From an uncultured Clostridia bacterium (GTDB taxonomy: Bacteria > Bacillota > Clostridia > Christensenellales > UBA1242), in NCBI GenBank assembly GCA_947626155.1, contig CANQRC010000014.1:1-23864 (forward strand): a stretch of 23,864 nucleotides of DNA, read 5' to 3'. The notes beneath the pieces were generated by a model, which saw only the letters and a list, made by a program, of their open reading frames with translations, made no database searches and was not told where the DNA came from. The translations under genes and the position numbers were made by a program. The stretch's first letter is position 1. Each line of letters starts with the position of its first letter. Shown one piece after another: positions 5,618 through 13,786 of the stretch.

Positions 5618-8184
5618 TATTTCTTTTTCTTTGTTTCATCAACAAGTTCTTTAACTGCTTTGTTGAGTTCTTCATGAGCCTTTTGGTTTTCTTTCATTTT
5701 CTTATTTACATGTGCCGCTTGACTCCAAACTTTATTGGTAGCATCCCTTGTGGCAACTGTGTCTCTATCAATCTGCTCCATCAACTGATGACCCCTTTGT
5801 AGTGCCGCTTGAGTATCTCTGTTAGCTGTATCAACGCTACCTTTAACTTCTCCAAGACCCGCATTAACGCTATCAAAGCCTTGGCCCATGGTTTCTCCCA
5901 TGTTAGCAAAGCCCTGATTTATGCCAGTATTCATCCTTGTAAGCATAGATGGGTCTCTGCCCCTAAGCATCTCATTTGTGGAAGCAAGTCTCTCAGCCGT
6001 AATTTTGTTCCAATCTGGAGGTGGAGCAATAGCGTCACGAACTGCGGCAACACCTTGGTGAGCGCCAAGAAGATTCTTGTTCATCCAGTGGAATGGATTT
6101 GCATCTGCCCAAGAGCCTGTCAGCCTATTATACACGCTGTTTCTAGCAACATTTGCTCTTCTGATAACTCCGGCACGTTCATTCTGTTTAACATATCTGA
6201 ATCCAGCCCTATCGGCAAGTTCGTTTTGCATTTGGGTATAATCTAATTTGCCGTCCGCATTACGGCTAGCCGCAATGGATTCTGCCATGCTTGAAGCCTG
6301 CTTGTAGTCAAAGCCCAATCGCATAGCCCTATTCATTGCCTCGTCCTTATTGAATGATGCAGCATCCTGCCCCTCATACTCTTTCATGAACTCATCCATT
6401 CTATTTGAGGCCTGTGCAAACTTAGCCCTTTGTTGTTTTCCTAAGCCAGCACCATATAAAACCGAGCCAGTAAACGAACCAACTTTTTTAGCAACACTCT
6501 TTGCAGCTGCAACGCCTTTTCTATCAACCATGTTGCCCATTCCGTCATACTTCTTTGTGAGAGCTGTCAAAAGTCCTCTATGTTCGTAACCCTGCTTGTC
6601 AGTATAGCCAAGCATAGTCGTCTTAAGACCCGCCACAATAGGAGAGCCAAGTTTGCCGGCGAACTTCGCTGCGCCTGCGGTCATTTTTAGCGCGCCGCCA
6701 ATTGCGCCACCAACATCTTTGCTGATTTCGTCCCCTGTTTTGTTTGCGTCTGCCGCGCCAATGATTGACGAAATGGTGGCAATAACCGCCTTAATTGTGA
6801 TAAGCCCCACAATTATGAACAGGGTTTGCGCCATTGCATCTGCTATTCCAATATTAAAGAATTTTATCTCATTTACATATGGCAAAATCAGCAAAACCAA
6901 GTTCATGCCCACAACTGCGCCATAGGTCATCAAAAATTGTTTAATGAAGTTTTCGCGCCAATTTTTTGCCGCCTGGCCATTATCCAAAGGTGCAAGCCCA
7001 TACATTGGTGGTGCAATGAAGAACAGCACCAAACACATAAACAGCCTTGTCATCAAGCCCAAAATTATGTTCAAAAAGATTGAGAAGCAAACAATAACCC
7101 CGCCAAAGCCTACAATAAAGTTGAACTGCCACAAATCATAATAATACCAAACTGCGCCAACATTAAACTTCGAAAATGCGTAGGTTCTTAGCGCTAGGAA
7201 CTGCGTGAAAAATGTTGGAGAAACCCAAGCCAGCGCGGTATCAAAGATATTATATTTGAAGTTAAATTCTTTTTGTGTGTGCAAGTTGCACGCAAACGCC
7301 ATATCTATCATTTCTGCAAGGTTTTCATCACTTTTGGCGTTTTTAAACAAGTTCATTTCATCAGACGCCTCGCCCGAGTAATGAACATTGTTTGAATACC
7401 AATGCGAAATCCTTGCCCTATTTGCATTATAAGCCGCCGCTTTGAATAGCGTGCCCGAGAAAGGGGCGTTCGTTGCGGCAATACTGATTAAAGCAGAATC
7501 GTTTGGGTTATAAAGGTCGCTGCTATACGCGCCGAAGATATCATAATAAACGTAAGACTTCTCACCTTTGCCCTCAATAAGGTTTCCATCTTTATCAAGA
7601 TTGCTTTCATCAAAACTTCGCGCGACATATGTCGGCCGCAAATTTTTGGTGACCATATCATTTCCGTATAAAGTTACAACCGCCGAATTGGATGTGGAAG
7701 TAAATGAGTCAAGGGCATTTAAAAGTGCCTGTGAAAGATACATCCCCAAAACAATCACAATTGGAACAATGCACATTCCCACAACCGACCTTAGGGCAGT
7801 GTAAACATATTGCATTGGGCCCTTTGCCGCCTTTTCGTCATAATTATAATGGCTTTTTATCACCGCAACAAGCGTTGAAACAAACAAAATAATTACTCCA
7901 AAAATTACAAAAGACCAAAATACTGTTGAAAGAATTGAATATGTGATTTCATATTTGTTTATTCCCAAAATTCCCGTGATAAACTGGGTGAGCAGATCTC
8001 CGGTGGTTTTGTGAAGTTGCCCCGTTACTGGGTCAGTTATGTAAACAATGTCAAGGCCTGCAAGTTTTCTGAAGAAAAGCTGCAGAACATCCAAAAGGCA
8101 CGCTATGCTGGCATACATCAGATACATCAATTTTGGAATGAAGTCAAAAATTGATTTGAATAAATTTGTTATAAACGTAAACAT
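5617..8184 (-). CDS. VirB6/TrbL-like polytopic membrane protein
   Basis: The product is about 855 residues. Hydrophobic segments lie near residues 17-38, 82-110, 128-158, 354-393, 417-436 and 450-476, with a large probably extracellular loop between the third and fourth. The segment FIAPPMYGLAPLDNG followed by a polar loop and further membrane spans resembles type IV secretion membrane proteins of Gram-positive and mycoplasma conjugative elements (VirB6/TrbL group). About 380 residues of basic, Ala/Gly-rich then coiled-coil-like cytoplasmic tail follow, ending KKKK. The ATG at 8184 is used; a GTG five codons upstream overlaps the AAGGAGG site, whose distance to the ATG is long (14 nt). No VirB4, coupling protein or relaxase lies beside it, so its role in transfer is unproven. 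Confidence 0.7.
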   Translation of the reverse strand: MFTFITNLFKSIFDFIPKLMYLMYASIACLLDVLQLFFRKLAGLDIVYITDPVTGQLHKTTGDLLTQFITGILGINKYEITYSILSTVFWSFVIFGVIILFVSTLVAVIKSHYNYDEKAAKGPMQYVYTALRSVVGMCIVPIVIVLGMYLSQALLNALDSFTSTSNSAVVTLYGNDMVTKNLRPTYVARSFDESNLDKDGNLIEGKGEKSYVYYDIFGAYSSDLYNPNDSALISIAATNAPFSGTLFKAAAYNANRARISHWYSNNVHYSGEASDEMNLFKNAKSDENLAEMIDMAFACNLHTQKEFNFKYNIFDTALAWVSPTFFTQFLALRTYAFSKFNVGAVWYYYDLWQFNFIVGFGGVIVCFSIFLNIILGLMTRLFMCLVLFFIAPPMYGLAPLDNGQAAKNWRENFIKQFLMTYGAVVGMNLVLLILPYVNEIKFFNIGIADAMAQTLFIIVGLITIKAVIATISSIIGAADANKTGDEISKDVGGAIGGALKMTAGAAKFAGKLGSPIVAGLKTTMLGYTDKQGYEHRGLLTALTKKYDGMGNMVDRKGVAAAKSVAKKVGSFTGSVLYGAGLGKQQRAKFAQASNRMDEFMKEYEGQDAASFNKDEAMNRAMRLGFDYKQASSMAESIAASRNADGKLDYTQMQNELADRAGFRYVKQNERAGVIRRANVARNSVYNRLTGSWADANPFHWMNKNLLGAHQGVAAVRDAIAPPPDWNKITAERLASTNEMLRGRDPSMLTRMNTGINQGFANMGETMGQGFDSVNAGLGEVKGSVDTANRDTQAALQRGHQLMEQIDRDTVATRDATNKVWSQAAHVNKKMKENQKAHEELNKAVKELVDETKKKK

Positions 8185-8270
8185 TCTTTGCCAGCGCACC
8201 TCCTTATCATATTCTCTCTCATTTTAACAAATAAAATCACATTTTGCAACAATTTTCGTGAAAAAACTTA

Positions 8271-8294
8271 CTTTTCTTTTGGGGAAAAGAAAAG
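8271..8294. repeat. Perfect inverted repeat around GGGG
   Basis: CTTTTCTTTT, GGGG, AAAAGAAAAG: a perfect 10-bp stem. A degenerate relative (CTCTTTTGGAGAAAAGAAAAG) sits at 8463-8483, and both are followed by similar AGTAA/ATAAGC sequence, so this is probably a dispersed element. The interval 8185-8794 contains no supported gene, only repeats. Confidence 0.75.
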
Positions 8295-8555
8295 ATAAGC
8301 AAAAGAAAATCAATTATTTCTTCTCGTGAGGCCGCCCATGGCTGATTCTTGGCTTCGCAAAATCAAACAAAATTTTAAGGGCTTGTTGCTTTCTAAAAGA
8401 AAAAACCAATTATTTTTGTGTAAGGCTGCCTGTAACCGTTCAGAAGTATCGTCTTCATACATCTCTTTTGGAGAAAAGAAAAGTAACAGCCCGCGGCTGG
8501 TTCTGGGAGGGTTGTGACACGCGCTCTTTATGTTGTCGCCCCGCTTTCTTTTCTG

Positions 8556-8634
8556 CTGTCATCCTGAACGAAGTGAATGATCTCAGCCTATTAAAGAGAT
8601 TCTTCACTCCACTCCGTTCCGTTCAGAATGACAG
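8556..8634. repeat. Dispersed CTGTCAT repeat, inverted pair
   Basis: CTGTCATCCTGAACGAAG...GATCTC faces GAGATTCTTCACTC...GTTCAGAATGACAG around a short AT loop. It is the same family as 5027-5150, but here the CTGTCA ends point outward. No ORF is supported. Confidence 0.87.
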
Positions 8635-8730
8635 CGGAGGAGTGCTTCGCCAGCCCCAACGCCCGAAAGCCGTCAGCGAGATTGCTTCGCTATGCACAAT
8701 GGCAGCGGAGGGGCGGTCTCTACGCTAATG

Positions 8731-8759
8731 CTGTCATTCTGAGCAACGCGAAGAATCTC
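8731..8759 (+). repeat. Single copy of the CTGTCAT repeat
   Basis: CTGTCATTCTGAGCAACG...AGAATCTC, a lone arm of the family seen at 5112-5150 and 8556-8634. Confidence 0.85.
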
Positions 8760-8794
8760 ATCCTCTTTTTCAAACATCATTGTTGTCATAATAA

Positions 8795-8823
8795 TTGTTT
8801 TTTTCAAAAAAGTGTTCTATAAT
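8795..8823 (+). promoter_or_regulatory. Promoter of uvrC
   Basis: TTGTTT at 8795-8800 and TATAAT at 8818-8823 with a 17-bp spacer. The -10 box ends only six bases before the uvrC ATG, so the predicted transcript starts at or next to the start codon. Confidence 0.68.
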
Positions 8824-8829
8824 ATTGTC

Positions 8830-10644
8830 ATGAACGAGAGAATCCGCGAAAAACTTAAAAACCTCACCACTCGCCCCGGAGTTTATGTTATGCGTGACGT
8901 CAAGGGCGAGATTATATATATAGGAAAGGCGAAAAACCTCAAAAACCGCGTCAGCCAATATTTTCGCAATAGTCCAAAGCCAAGCAAGGTTCAGGCCATG
9001 GTGGACAATGTTGACGACTTTGACTATTTTATTGCCACAAGCGAACTTGACGCGCTTGGGCTTGAAAGCAACCTCATTCACAAGCACCAGCCCTTTTACA
9101 ACATCCTCCTAAAAGACGGAAAGGCGTTCCCTTACATTCGGCTTGACCTCAAAGAGGACTTTCCGCGCCTCGAAATTGTTAGAAAAGTCAAGAAAAATGA
9201 CGGCGCAAAATATTTTGGGCCATACATTGCGGGCGTTGACCCAAAAGAAATTTTGAAAATCATAAGCTTTGCGTTCAAAATTCGCACTTGCAAGGGCAAA
9301 ATTGACGGAAAAGCCAAGCGCGAATGCCTAAATTACTCCATGGGGCTTTGCCTTGCTCCTTGCACCGGGCGCGTGACGAAAGAGCAATATGCCCAAGAGA
9401 TTAAAAAAGTTGTGAGGTTTTTGAGCGGAAATGACGACGAGGTGGAAGAAATTTTGAAAGAAAAAATGGAAACCGCTTCCCAAATGGAAAATTTTGAGCG
9501 CGCAATTGAACTTCGCGAAAGTTTGAAGATGATTGCAAAACTCAAGCAAAAAGTTGTGGCAAATCTTCCTAAAAATGTTGACAAGGATATTTTTTGCTAT
9601 CACTCAAACGGGCTGAGCGGCGTTGTAACGGCGCTTGTGATTCGTGGCGGAAAGATTTTGGGCGTTATGAACTTTGTTCAAAGTGACGCGGAACTTGAAG
9701 AAAGCGATACTCTCTTCAATTTTTTGACGCAATATTACACAAATTCGCTTGTTCCTGCCGAACTTATTGTCAGCCACCAGTTTGACGAGGAGTTGTTTAA
9801 AGAGTTTGTTGGGAAAAATGTGAAAATCATCTCAAACCCTCATGGAATAAACCTCACGCTTCTTAAAATGGCGCGCGAAAACGCCGAGGAATATTTGACA
9901 AAACACCTCGAAAAGGAAAAGCGGGATTATGAGCAGTCTTTTGGCGCAATGAAACTTTTGCAGGAGAAGGTTGGGCTTAAAAATTTGCCAAGAAGAATGG
10001 AGTGTTATGATATTTCGCACATCAGCGGCACAAATAAAGTGGCGTCAATGGTGGTCTTCATTGACGGCGTGCCTGCCAAAAAACATTACAGAAAGTTTAA
10101 AATTAAAACCGTTCAGGGCAACAACGACTTTGAAAGTTTGAAAGAGGCGCTCACCCGCCGCCTGAAAAGATATTGCGACCAAAACGGCGAAAGCTTCAAA
10201 GAAAAGCCTGACCTTTTGGTGATTGATGGCGGCAAGGGGCAACTTTCCTCTTGTTATGAAATTTTGCAGAGTTTTGGCTTGGAAAACAAGATTGAGATAA
10301 TTTCACTTGCAAAGCGCATTGAAGAGGTTTTCACCACAAAAAGCAATGTGCCAGTCATTTTGAAATACGCCAGCGCCGAACTTAGGCTTTTGCAGAGAAT
10401 TCGCGACGAGGCACACCGCTTTGCCATAACTTTCCACCGCAGCCTAAGAACAAAATCCCAGACAAAAAGCGAACTTGAAGATGTTGTTGGGCTTGGGCCA
10501 AAAAAGATTGAGGCGCTTCTGACCGCCTTTGGCACAACTGAAAATATTAAAAAAGCAACCGAGGAAGAACTTTGCCTTGTGAAAGGAATAACCCCCGCCC
10601 TCGCCCAAGAGATTTTAAAACTAAACCAAAGTGACGAAAAATAA
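8830..10644 (+). CDS. uvrC: UvrABC excinuclease subunit C
   Basis: The 604-residue protein is full length for UvrC, which makes the two incisions flanking a lesion in nucleotide excision repair. Visible parts in order: a GIY-YIG nuclease (GVY 17-19, YIG 30-32, R40, E79); four cysteines (C154, C166, C174, C178) spaced as in UvrC proteins that hold an iron-sulfur cluster; a UVR-type UvrB-binding segment near 200-235; an RNase H-like nuclease with CYDISHISG and LLVIDGGKGQL; and C-terminal helix-hairpin-helix motifs (DVVGLGPKKIEALL). The ATG at 8830 matches the family N-terminus. There is no Shine-Dalgarno site, and the -10 box lies six bases upstream. A GTG at 8812 would overlap the -10 box. It seems to be monocistronic. 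Confidence 0.97.
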   Translation: MNERIREKLKNLTTRPGVYVMRDVKGEIIYIGKAKNLKNRVSQYFRNSPKPSKVQAMVDNVDDFDYFIATSELDALGLESNLIHKHQPFYNILLKDGKAFPYIRLDLKEDFPRLEIVRKVKKNDGAKYFGPYIAGVDPKEILKIISFAFKIRTCKGKIDGKAKRECLNYSMGLCLAPCTGRVTKEQYAQEIKKVVRFLSGNDDEVEEILKEKMETASQMENFERAIELRESLKMIAKLKQKVVANLPKNVDKDIFCYHSNGLSGVVTALVIRGGKILGVMNFVQSDAELEESDTLFNFLTQYYTNSLVPAELIVSHQFDEELFKEFVGKNVKIISNPHGINLTLLKMARENAEEYLTKHLEKEKRDYEQSFGAMKLLQEKVGLKNLPRRMECYDISHISGTNKVASMVVFIDGVPAKKHYRKFKIKTVQGNNDFESLKEALTRRLKRYCDQNGESFKEKPDLLVIDGGKGQLSSCYEILQSFGLENKIEIISLAKRIEEVFTTKSNVPVILKYASAELRLLQRIRDEAHRFAITFHRSLRTKSQTKSELEDVVGLGPKKIEALLTAFGTTENIKKATEEELCLVKGITPALAQEILKLNQSDEK

Positions 10645-10659
10645 ATTCCATTTTTTGTT

Positions 10660-10688
10660 TTGAAAAGCCCCTGCTTGTGTGATATACT
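10660..10688 (+). promoter_or_regulatory. Promoter of the glycan locus, plus-strand arm
   Basis: TTGAAA at 10660-10665 and TATACT at 10683-10688 with a 17-bp spacer, 17 bp upstream of the first glycosyltransferase ATG. It probably serves the three genes 10706-13786. Confidence 0.75.
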
Positions 10689-10705
10689 CCAACTAAGGAG
10701 ATATT

Positions 10706-11524
10706 ATGAAAAATTTAAATGTTTTAAGCGACTGGGAAACCGCCAAGTATATCATAGACCATAAATGTTCCGTTGCAAGATTTGGCGACGGAGAAATGGA
10801 TATTATGCTTGGCATAAATATTCCTTTTCAAAAATCAAATCACAAACTAAGAAAGCGCCTTAAAGAGGTTAAAACAACAGAAAACTGTTTGTGTTGTGTA
10901 AGCGATGTTTTTAACAAAGAGCGCTTCAACAAAAACTTGATTAAAGAAAAAGATTATAAGTTTTGGCAAAAGGTTAAATTTTTTACAAAACCTTTCTACC
11001 ACTTATATTTTGGAAAAAATGAAGTTTTGGGAGACACATTTGTTTCAAGATTTTATCTTCGATTTAAAGACCACTCAAAAACGCCAGAATATATTAAATT
11101 CCTCAAACAAATTTGGGATGGAAGAAACCTAATCTTTGTGGAGGGCGAAAAAACAAGACTTGGCGTTGGAAACGATTTCTTTGACAATGCCAAATCAATA
11201 AGACGAATTTTGGGCCCAAGCAAAAATGCGTTTAACAAATATGACGAAATTAAACAAGCCATTCTGGAAAATGCTAAGAAAGACGACCTTGTTATTTGTG
11301 CGCTTGGGCCAACGGCAACCGTGCTTGCCTATGATTTATCAAATCAAATGCAAATTCTGGATCTGGGACATATTGACATTGAATATGAGTGGTTTTTAAG
11401 ACATGCAGAAGAAAAAATCCCTATTGAAACAAAGTATGTTAATGAATGTGGAAAAGACGGAAGAAATCCTGCCGATTGTTTGGACAAAACTTACCTTTCA
11501 CAAATAATAAAAAGAATTGAATAA
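10706..11524 (+). CDS. GT-D fold (DUF1792) glycosyltransferase
   Basis: The 272-residue protein has the family's N-terminal motif VARFGDGE (residues 23-30) with DGE as the likely metal/nucleotide site. It also has FVEGEKTRLGVG in the middle and a C-terminal ALGPTATVLAYDL...LGHIDIEYEW block. DUF1792 enzymes were shown to be a distinct glycosyltransferase fold (GT-D) acting in streptococcal surface-glycoprotein glycosylation. Donor and acceptor here are unknown. AAGGAG stands at good spacing. The gene is first in a three-gene run, 14 bp before the next. Confidence 0.88.
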   Translation: MKNLNVLSDWETAKYIIDHKCSVARFGDGEMDIMLGINIPFQKSNHKLRKRLKEVKTTENCLCCVSDVFNKERFNKNLIKEKDYKFWQKVKFFTKPFYHLYFGKNEVLGDTFVSRFYLRFKDHSKTPEYIKFLKQIWDGRNLIFVEGEKTRLGVGNDFFDNAKSIRRILGPSKNAFNKYDEIKQAILENAKKDDLVICALGPTATVLAYDLSNQMQILDLGHIDIEYEWFLRHAEEKIPIETKYVNECGKDGRNPADCLDKTYLSQIIKRIE

Positions 11525-11538
11525 CAGGAGGCAAACAA

Positions 11539-12537
11539 GTGAAAAAAGGGTTAATTTCTGTTGTGATTCCATGCTATAATTGTGCAAAATATCTTGATGA
11601 CACAATTAAGTGCCTTAACGAGCAAACTTACAAAAATTTTGAAGCAATTTTTGTAAATGACGGCTCAACTGACAGTACTCTTGAAAAACTAAAAACGCTT
11701 TGCAATGGCAAAAAACAGTTCAAGGTTTTGTCAAAGGAAAATGGCGGAGCTAGTTCGGCAAGAAATCTGGGGCTGGCAAATGCAGATGGAGAATTTGTGT
11801 TGTTTTATGATGTGGATGACCTTCTCTCACCAAATCACCTCGAACTTTTGGCAAACAACATTGAAGACTATGATTGTTTGGTAACAAGTTCTAGGACAAT
11901 AGATGATGATACACGCTATGATGATATAAAAAAATTTGAAACTTTTGACAAAACTGAAATTTTTAATGGTTCAGACGAATTGATTTGTCAAATGTTGATA
12001 ACAAAAAAGTTTATCACGGGGTTTTGGAATAAGTTTCTAAGGCATTCGCTCTTAAAAAAGTTTAAAAACTATCCAAATGTTTTTGATGTCAATGTTCACT
12101 ACGCTGAGGACGCCCTTTTTGGAGTGGAATATTTTTTGCAATGCAAAAATGCAAAATACATAAACCTAAAATCCTATTATTACAGAAATCACCCCGGCAG
12201 CCTATCCAAAGCTTTTAGCAAAAGAATGCTTAGCGTAACAAACTCTTTTGACAAATATATTGAACTTTGCAAAGACCAACCTCTCGCCCTTCAATATGTA
12301 AAAAGTTTTATTTGTATGTTGTGCATAGAATTCTTATTTAGAATAAGGCTTAACAAATATTATGACAAAAAAACAATAGATTTTTTCTTTGAAACTTTAA
12401 AAAACTACAAAAAAGACTTAAAAAAATGCAAAAAAGCGGCATTTTATTACAGATTTTTAACCCCTTGCACAATTTGGGTCTTAAAAATTTTGTTTATAGG
12501 AAAAGTTAAAAATGAACAAAGTAACAAAGAAAATTAA
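11539..12537 (+). CDS. Family 2 glycosyltransferase
   Basis: The 332-residue protein starts at a GTG behind AGGAGG. It has the GT-A fold signature: SVVIPCYN near residue 7, FVNDGSTD at 38-45, NGGASSARN at 68-76 and the metal-binding DVDD at 91-94. It would transfer a sugar from a nucleotide donor to a growing surface glycan at the inner face of the membrane. The C-terminal 80 residues are Lys-rich and hydrophobic (FLTPCTIWVLKILFIG), suggesting membrane contact. Its 3' end overlaps the next gene by 26 bp. Confidence 0.93.
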   Translation: MKKGLISVVIPCYNCAKYLDDTIKCLNEQTYKNFEAIFVNDGSTDSTLEKLKTLCNGKKQFKVLSKENGGASSARNLGLANADGEFVLFYDVDDLLSPNHLELLANNIEDYDCLVTSSRTIDDDTRYDDIKKFETFDKTEIFNGSDELICQMLITKKFITGFWNKFLRHSLLKKFKNYPNVFDVNVHYAEDALFGVEYFLQCKNAKYINLKSYYYRNHPGSLSKAFSKRMLSVTNSFDKYIELCKDQPLALQYVKSFICMLCIEFLFRIRLNKYYDKKTIDFFFETLKNYKKDLKKCKKAAFYYRFLTPCTIWVLKILFIGKVKNEQSNKEN

Positions 12538-13786
12538 CCATTTAATAAGGCATTTTGGTTTTAAGAAAACCGAACTTGACGAGGTCAGAAAAATGTATTC
12601 CGGCCAGCCTTTCAGCCGCACAGATGAGGGTTATTTGAAATTACTGGAAAAATCAAAAGAGTTGTGCAATCAATACACTTGTGTTTGCCGCAAAGAACTT
12701 GCTCTTAAAAGAAAGTCAAAACATTGCAAAACCTCTTTGATAAAATATTTATATTTTTACTTTAAAAAACTTCATCTTCTAAAACTGCTTTTTCCAATTC
12801 ATGGCTTTATTTTGTATGCGGAAAGCGGAATTGAAGCCGTCATTGGGCTTGTTGATTTAAAAGGTTATGGCTTTATAAATCAAAATGTAAGGTTCACACC
12901 AAACTCTTTGGTTGATGTGAAAAAAGGAAACATCTTTGCTCTTGACATAACAGTTGGAGACAGCAAGCAAAAAGCCGCCCTAAACAAAATTACAATAGAA
13001 AAAAATTGTTGGATTTGCGCAGGCGTAAACATTTGCCCAAGCGAAGATATTTTAATTGGGCGCGAGTGTGTGCTTGGCGCTGGAGCAGTTGTTAAAACAT
13101 CTTTGCCGGAATACTCTGTGGCAGTTGGCCGCCCTGCAAAGCGGATAAAAGATGTAAATGATGGCAAATCAAAAAACGCGCTTTTAAACAGTTTTACAGA
13201 TGGGCAAAAGCAAATAATTCTTGAACACGTTAAAAAATATAATTTTGGCAAAATCTGTCCTGAATTTGAAAAGGCCATAAACGGCCAAATTTTCAATTCT
13301 ATGGACAAAAACTTTTCTTATCTTCTGCGATTGACGCGCTGCCTGTGTGACGAATTAGATTTGGAAACAACATCCCCAAAAAGAAGGGAAGAAATTTTAA
13401 ATATACTTTTTGCAAGCCATGGGAAAAATCTTAAGGTTGGGAAAAATCTTAAAATTGACTGTCTTGGCACAGTCTTAGTTGGCGACAATGTCTCAATTGG
13501 CGACAATGTCTCAATTGGTGGAAATGTAATTTTAAAAGACAAAGTCATTATTGAAGACAATTGCACCCTATTTGCTTCTGGGCACAGCACAAAAGCAAAA
13601 GAGCGTTCAATGAAGTTCTCGCTAAAAAAAGGCTTTTATGATGACACATTTTACTCCTCAATTTGCATTGAGAAAGATTGCAAAATAGGAAAAAATACTG
13701 TTGTTGTGCCAAACAGTATTGTTAAAAATGATCTTCCAAAAAATTCTCTTTATGTAAAGGATAAAATAATCAGCGCAGATATTTAG
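12512..13786 (+). CDS. Fused double hexapeptide (LbH) acyltransferase
   Basis: The 424-residue protein contains two left-handed beta-helix acyltransferase modules. The first (about 110-225) ends in GAGAVVKTSLPEYSVAVGRPAKRI, the usual end of a sugar O-acetyltransferase. A linker follows, and the second module (about 290-424) has the SPKRREEIL-like lead of the maltose/galactoside acetyltransferase group, hexapeptides, and a FASGHST segment carrying the likely catalytic His. It should acetylate glycan sugars using acetyl-CoA. It starts inside the previous gene, with a weak AGGAAAA site. Two separate 18-bp in-frame duplications lie in the second module. Its stop overlaps the convergent glycosyltransferase by 17 bp. 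One active site or both may work; this cannot be told here. Confidence 0.87.
   Translation: MNKVTKKINHLIRHFGFKKTELDEVRKMYSGQPFSRTDEGYLKLLEKSKELCNQYTCVCRKELALKRKSKHCKTSLIKYLYFYFKKLHLLKLLFPIHGFILYAESGIEAVIGLVDLKGYGFINQNVRFTPNSLVDVKKGNIFALDITVGDSKQKAALNKITIEKNCWICAGVNICPSEDILIGRECVLGAGAVVKTSLPEYSVAVGRPAKRIKDVNDGKSKNALLNSFTDGQKQIILEHVKKYNFGKICPEFEKAINGQIFNSMDKNFSYLLRLTRCLCDELDLETTSPKRREEILNILFASHGKNLKVGKNLKIDCLGTVLVGDNVSIGDNVSIGGNVILKDKVIIEDNCTLFASGHSTKAKERSMKFSLKKGFYDDTFYSSICIEKDCKIGKNTVVVPNSIVKNDLPKNSLYVKDKIISADI
13421..13456 (+). repeat. 18-bp in-frame duplication (hexapeptide GKNLKV/I)
   Basis: GGGAAAAATCTTAAGGTT at 13421-13438 is followed by GGGAAAAATCTTAAAATT at 13439-13456 (16 of 18 identical). 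One unit is exactly one six-residue turn segment of the beta-helix. Confidence 0.9.
13481..13516 (+). repeat. Exact 18-bp in-frame duplication (GDNVSI)
   Basis: GGCGACAATGTCTCAATT at 13481-13498 is repeated without change at 13499-13516. It adds one hexapeptide to the second acyltransferase module. Perfect identity means it is recent or unstable. Confidence 0.95.

Noticed and set aside
8326..8822. Three overlapping plus-strand ORFs in the 8.2-8.8 kb gap
   Set aside because: They are translations of dispersed inverted repeats, with no ribosome sites or recognisable domains.
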